Part shown: positions 62,701-64,000 of the stretch, in pieces
Position numbering within the stretch: the first letter of the stretch is position 1
Layout: each line of letters begins with the position of its first letter
From: JAEUIE01 sp046350055
GTDB lineage: Bacteria; Planctomycetota; Planctomycetia; Gemmatales; HRBIN36
NCBI GenBank assembly: GCA_046350055.1
Contig: JAXMBC010000001.1
Span: 2,232,001 to 2,296,000, forward strand
Reading direction: 5' to 3'
Length of the DNA stretch: 64,000 nt
Notes under the pieces: generated by a model
The model's input: only the letters and a program-made list of their open reading frames with translations
Told to the model about the DNA's origin: nothing
Databases searched by the model: none
Position numbers and translations under genes: made by a program

Positions 62701-64000
62701 CTTGGCTTCGGTGACTGCCTTGTGAGCGCCCATGATGTCGCCCGACTTGGCCATCACTCGTGCGTTGGCGAGCAGTTGCAGGGCCCGCATACGCTTGCTG
62801 TCAGCAGCAACAGGATCGGCCTTGCGCTGACGAGTCGCCATCACCACCTTGACGGCATCGTAGATGCTGTCAGGGTTTTCCTGGGTGACGACCTTCATCT
62901 GCTTGACCTGTGCAGCGATCTGCAGGGCAGCATCGTAGTTGCCCTTGTTCAATTCCATCCGGGCCACCACCATCAGGCGGTTCGCTTCGGCCACCTTGGC
63001 AGCATCATTGCTGGCCACCGTGGGAGCAGCTGGCGGGTTCAGGTTCGGTGCAGTGGTCACAGGTGGTACAGGCAGCGTGGTGTTGCCTGCAGGAGTGACC
63101 GGATTCATCGCCACCTTGTTTTCGGTAGGCGGGGTTACAGGCTTGTTACGGCTGGCGACAACCTGCTTGGCCTTGATTTCCGCCATCAGCTTGTCAGGAC
63201 GTTCGCCACCGAAACCGTCAAGAACGCCATAGTCGTTCTTGAGAGCCTTGGATTGTGCACAGACCCGTTCAGCTTCATCGAGCTGCCCGGCATTGAGTAG
63301 CTGACGAGCCTGAACAAGCAGTTCCACAGCCTTCTTGTCGTTGACGACCTTCCGCTGTCCCTTGAGGTCAGCCAGTACCTTCTCGGGATTGTCTTCGAAG
63401 TAACCCCAGTTGACCTTGGCTACACGAGCGCTGTTGCAGAGCTCTTCACAGCGATCGAGGTTGCCCTGGCTCAGAGCCACTCGGGCTTCCTTGACAGCCA
63501 GGCGAGGATCAACCGTAGCTGCTACCGTGGACGTGCCCTTCACGCCACCCTTTTCCACGCGAGCAATAGCTTCGTTCAATTTCGCAGGGCTGTTTTCTTC
63601 AAACCAGGGGAGGTTGACCTTAAGGTCTTCCGCCTGTTTGGTCAGCTTCTTGGCGGTGGCGACATCGCCAGCAGCCAGAGCCTGCGAAGCCTGCATACAG
63701 AGTTGCTTGCACTGCATCACAGCGCGTTCGTTACTACCTGCAGTCGTGCCAGCCTTGGCCACCTGGGCCTTGGCGGTGTTGACATCGGCGATCAGTTTGT
63801 CAGGGGTATCTTCCCAGGGCATGCGGCCAGCACCACCTGCCTGCTTGCAAGCGACGGCCCAGCTCATGGCCTCATCATAGTTCTTGTTCTTGAGGGCTTC
63901 GCGACCAGCAACCAGCATGTCAGCTGGCGTACGGCCCTTGGGGGTGACGGGTTTGGCCGTCTGGGCGGTAGCTGTCCCGACACTGCCAGTCTTGCTGAGC
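59764..64000 (-). CDS. Type II/IV secretin with long N-terminal repeat region, 5' end outside window
   Basis: The outer-membrane ring protein of a type IV pilus or type II secretion-like system, at least 1410 residues in view. The frame stays open to the window edge, so the ATG at 63918 is internal or alternative. From the N-terminus there are several copies of a roughly 60-residue helical unit (AR-x-AL-x-x-G-x-D-x-A ... W-x-x-x-x-D-x-P-x-K-L), then a Pro-rich linker near 63000-63100, more TPR-like helices, and a secretin N-type domain (VSVDFRNKPLVEVVDELRTL). The secretin core ends with VEVRILTLTDDFFERMGV, QAPKITMFNGQAASI, and VPDGGTILVGGIKTMQE. LSKIPYVSRLFRNQ near the C-terminus is diagnostic. 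Partner proteins are probably those of the 38.8-46.2 kb operon. Confidence 0.92.
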   Translation of the reverse strand, partial: LSKTGSVGTATAQTAKPVTPKGRTPADMLVAGREALKNKNYDEAMSWAVACKQAGGAGRMPWEDTPDKLIADVNTAKAQVAKAGTTAGSNERAVMQCKQLCMQASQALAAGDVATAKKLTKQAEDLKVNLPWFEENSPAKLNEAIARVEKGGVKGTSTVAATVDPRLAVKEARVALSQGNLDRCEELCNSARVAKVNWGYFEDNPEKVLADLKGQRKVVNDKKAVELLVQARQLLNAGQLDEAERVCAQSKALKNDYGVLDGFGGERPDKLMAEIKAKQVVASRNKPVTPPTENKVAMNPVTPAGNTTLPVPPVTTAPNLNPPAAPTVASNDAAKVAEANRLMVVARMELNKGNYDAALQIAAQVKQMKVVTQENPDSIYDAVKVVMATRQRKADPVAADSKRMRALQLLANARVMAKSGDIMGAHKAVTEAKGMGVVFQQGDELPEVVMADLQNKARVQVETYAKAADTLAARGKTGEAQQYRNYVMNVAMTYNVPAPQMGGVTVPGQLNVPAATDVASTGKKLCTDIEQCVREGQLVQARKLANTLYEGPYGMKAQAGQYLAQIDAADIKAAVKTSEQYYDLVVKAVSRKEYDLAKQYAEKVDRKLLDEAKLKHMNELLSTPAFQTEKSLIQMAGSVVPQDNKGQSSPLLDELRKKHEIESQRLNELKNVATARAIKLAQAGNFDGAIAELKTAYETLKKADVDVPNVQTMARQLDLRIRNYERINEQVALEREAKDKLDSKQNAKLRKAADAENRRTQVAALMSEYKTLMGQGKYAEAEARAERAFAIDPDNPAIDAARQSAHLQDALSKETAGVQNSRDLWVKGMGDINPKAVVGDDKALEYSKDFTSKSAGRVRSALERMQRDKKDELPNSSKFNTTVSVDFRNKPLVEVVDELRTLSGGMNMVLEAFALEYAGVDAKLPVTLTLNNVPVRAVLNAVLNQAQLTYYVKDGVINITTKEARASHKVRRSFAVHDIIVPRDDMATLPNFNDKGTPISTTGGDFNAFAGGQGNGRDSYQGNTMDPRSVQVQRRTGATLEKQLMHLITSTIEPESWKANGTGTGSIEYYPMGMTLVVSQSSDIQEQIEELIKRLRELQEVQITVEVRILTLTDDFFERMGVNFNVSIPDKQTNFDRQVASGSFTPDGALNYPDHTKGVIVGLTPSGNFTNNLNIPISNDSFNQARLPTGFAGMGAPGSTGGLDVGVAFLSSIQVFLVMEAVQGDVRNSTLQAPKITMFNGQAASISSFTNELFVTAVQPTINLFTGIPVFTPIQTSFPSGTTLTVQAVVTNDRRYVQLTLQPVITTVTDRSRAFTAVAGITVQQPVTSTITLATTVMVPDGGTILVGGIKTMQEQRREFGPPILSKIPYVSRLFRNQSYGKSATSLMFMVTPRIIINEEEEEKLGSTWTF

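Noticed and set aside
62059..63300. A 413-codon open frame opposite the secretin gene
   Set aside because: It is antisense to the repeat region of the secretin; its His/Gly/Leu-rich composition is what a GC-rich shadow gives.

Overview
The window reads as an ordinary chromosomal stretch of a planctomycete, possibly Gemmatales/Gemmataceae. The evidence is a prepilin-like DUF1559 protein, a PilM protein with very large Gly-rich partners, an oversized secretin with a long repeat-bearing N-terminal part, a CotH-kinase protein of the Gly/Pro-rich planctomycete style, a TAT-type sugar isomerase, and respiratory genes dispersed over several loci. Both strands are densely coded. I see no rRNA, tRNA, CRISPR array, transposase or prophage gene.

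Layout. 1-10.3 kb: end of a DUF1152 gene, an AT-rich orphan gene, acetyl-CoA synthetase, a DUF4143 AAA ATPase bracketed by two copies of a palindromic element, pyruvate kinase, a triple zinc-ribbon protein, FabH-type ketoacyl synthase, a DJ-1/PfpI protein and a 3-methyladenine glycosylase. 10.3-14.2 kb: YciI-like protein, DUF4149 membrane protein translationally coupled to a TatD-type hydrolase, a TAT-exported sugar isomerase-like protein and a secreted prenyltransferase/squalene-oxidase-repeat protein. 14.2-17.6 kb: succinate dehydrogenase sdhC-A-B of the actinobacterial Sdh1 kind. 17.7-25.1 kb: DUF1559 protein, a CxxC membrane protein, nuoD, CAP protein, CotH protein, nuoI, DUF2203, nuoA. 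25.2-30 kb: amidohydrolase, a zinc-type ABC pair (ATPase and binding lipoprotein, no permease), a STAS protein and a LOG-family protein. 30-37 kb: a two-TM unknown protein overlapping the end of a heavy-metal RND pump, its adaptor and a small Cys/His-rich exported protein. 37-46 kb: acyl-CoA synthetase, then a three-gene type IV pilus-like operon. 46.6-51.7 kb: class IV aminotransferase, S41 protease, proB, small membrane proteins, scpB. 51.8-56.3 kb: nuoH-J-K-L, each overlapping the next by 4 bases. 56.3-64 kb: a short AT-rich gap with a small ORF, Nudix, PhzF and nitrilase-family genes, and the 5'-truncated secretin gene.

How they fit together. Complex I is spread over at least three places here (nuoD; nuoI-DUF2203-nuoA; nuoHJKL), and NuoA and NuoL carry long extra loops. 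With Sdh this gives much of the electron input to the respiratory chain. The pilus-like operon (a PilM protein that appears fused to a PilN-like part, followed by two large single-TM proteins) and the secretin probably belong to one envelope-spanning machine, with DUF1559 proteins as candidate pseudopilins. The least expected non-coding signal is the palindromic element on both sides of the DUF4143 ATPase gene.
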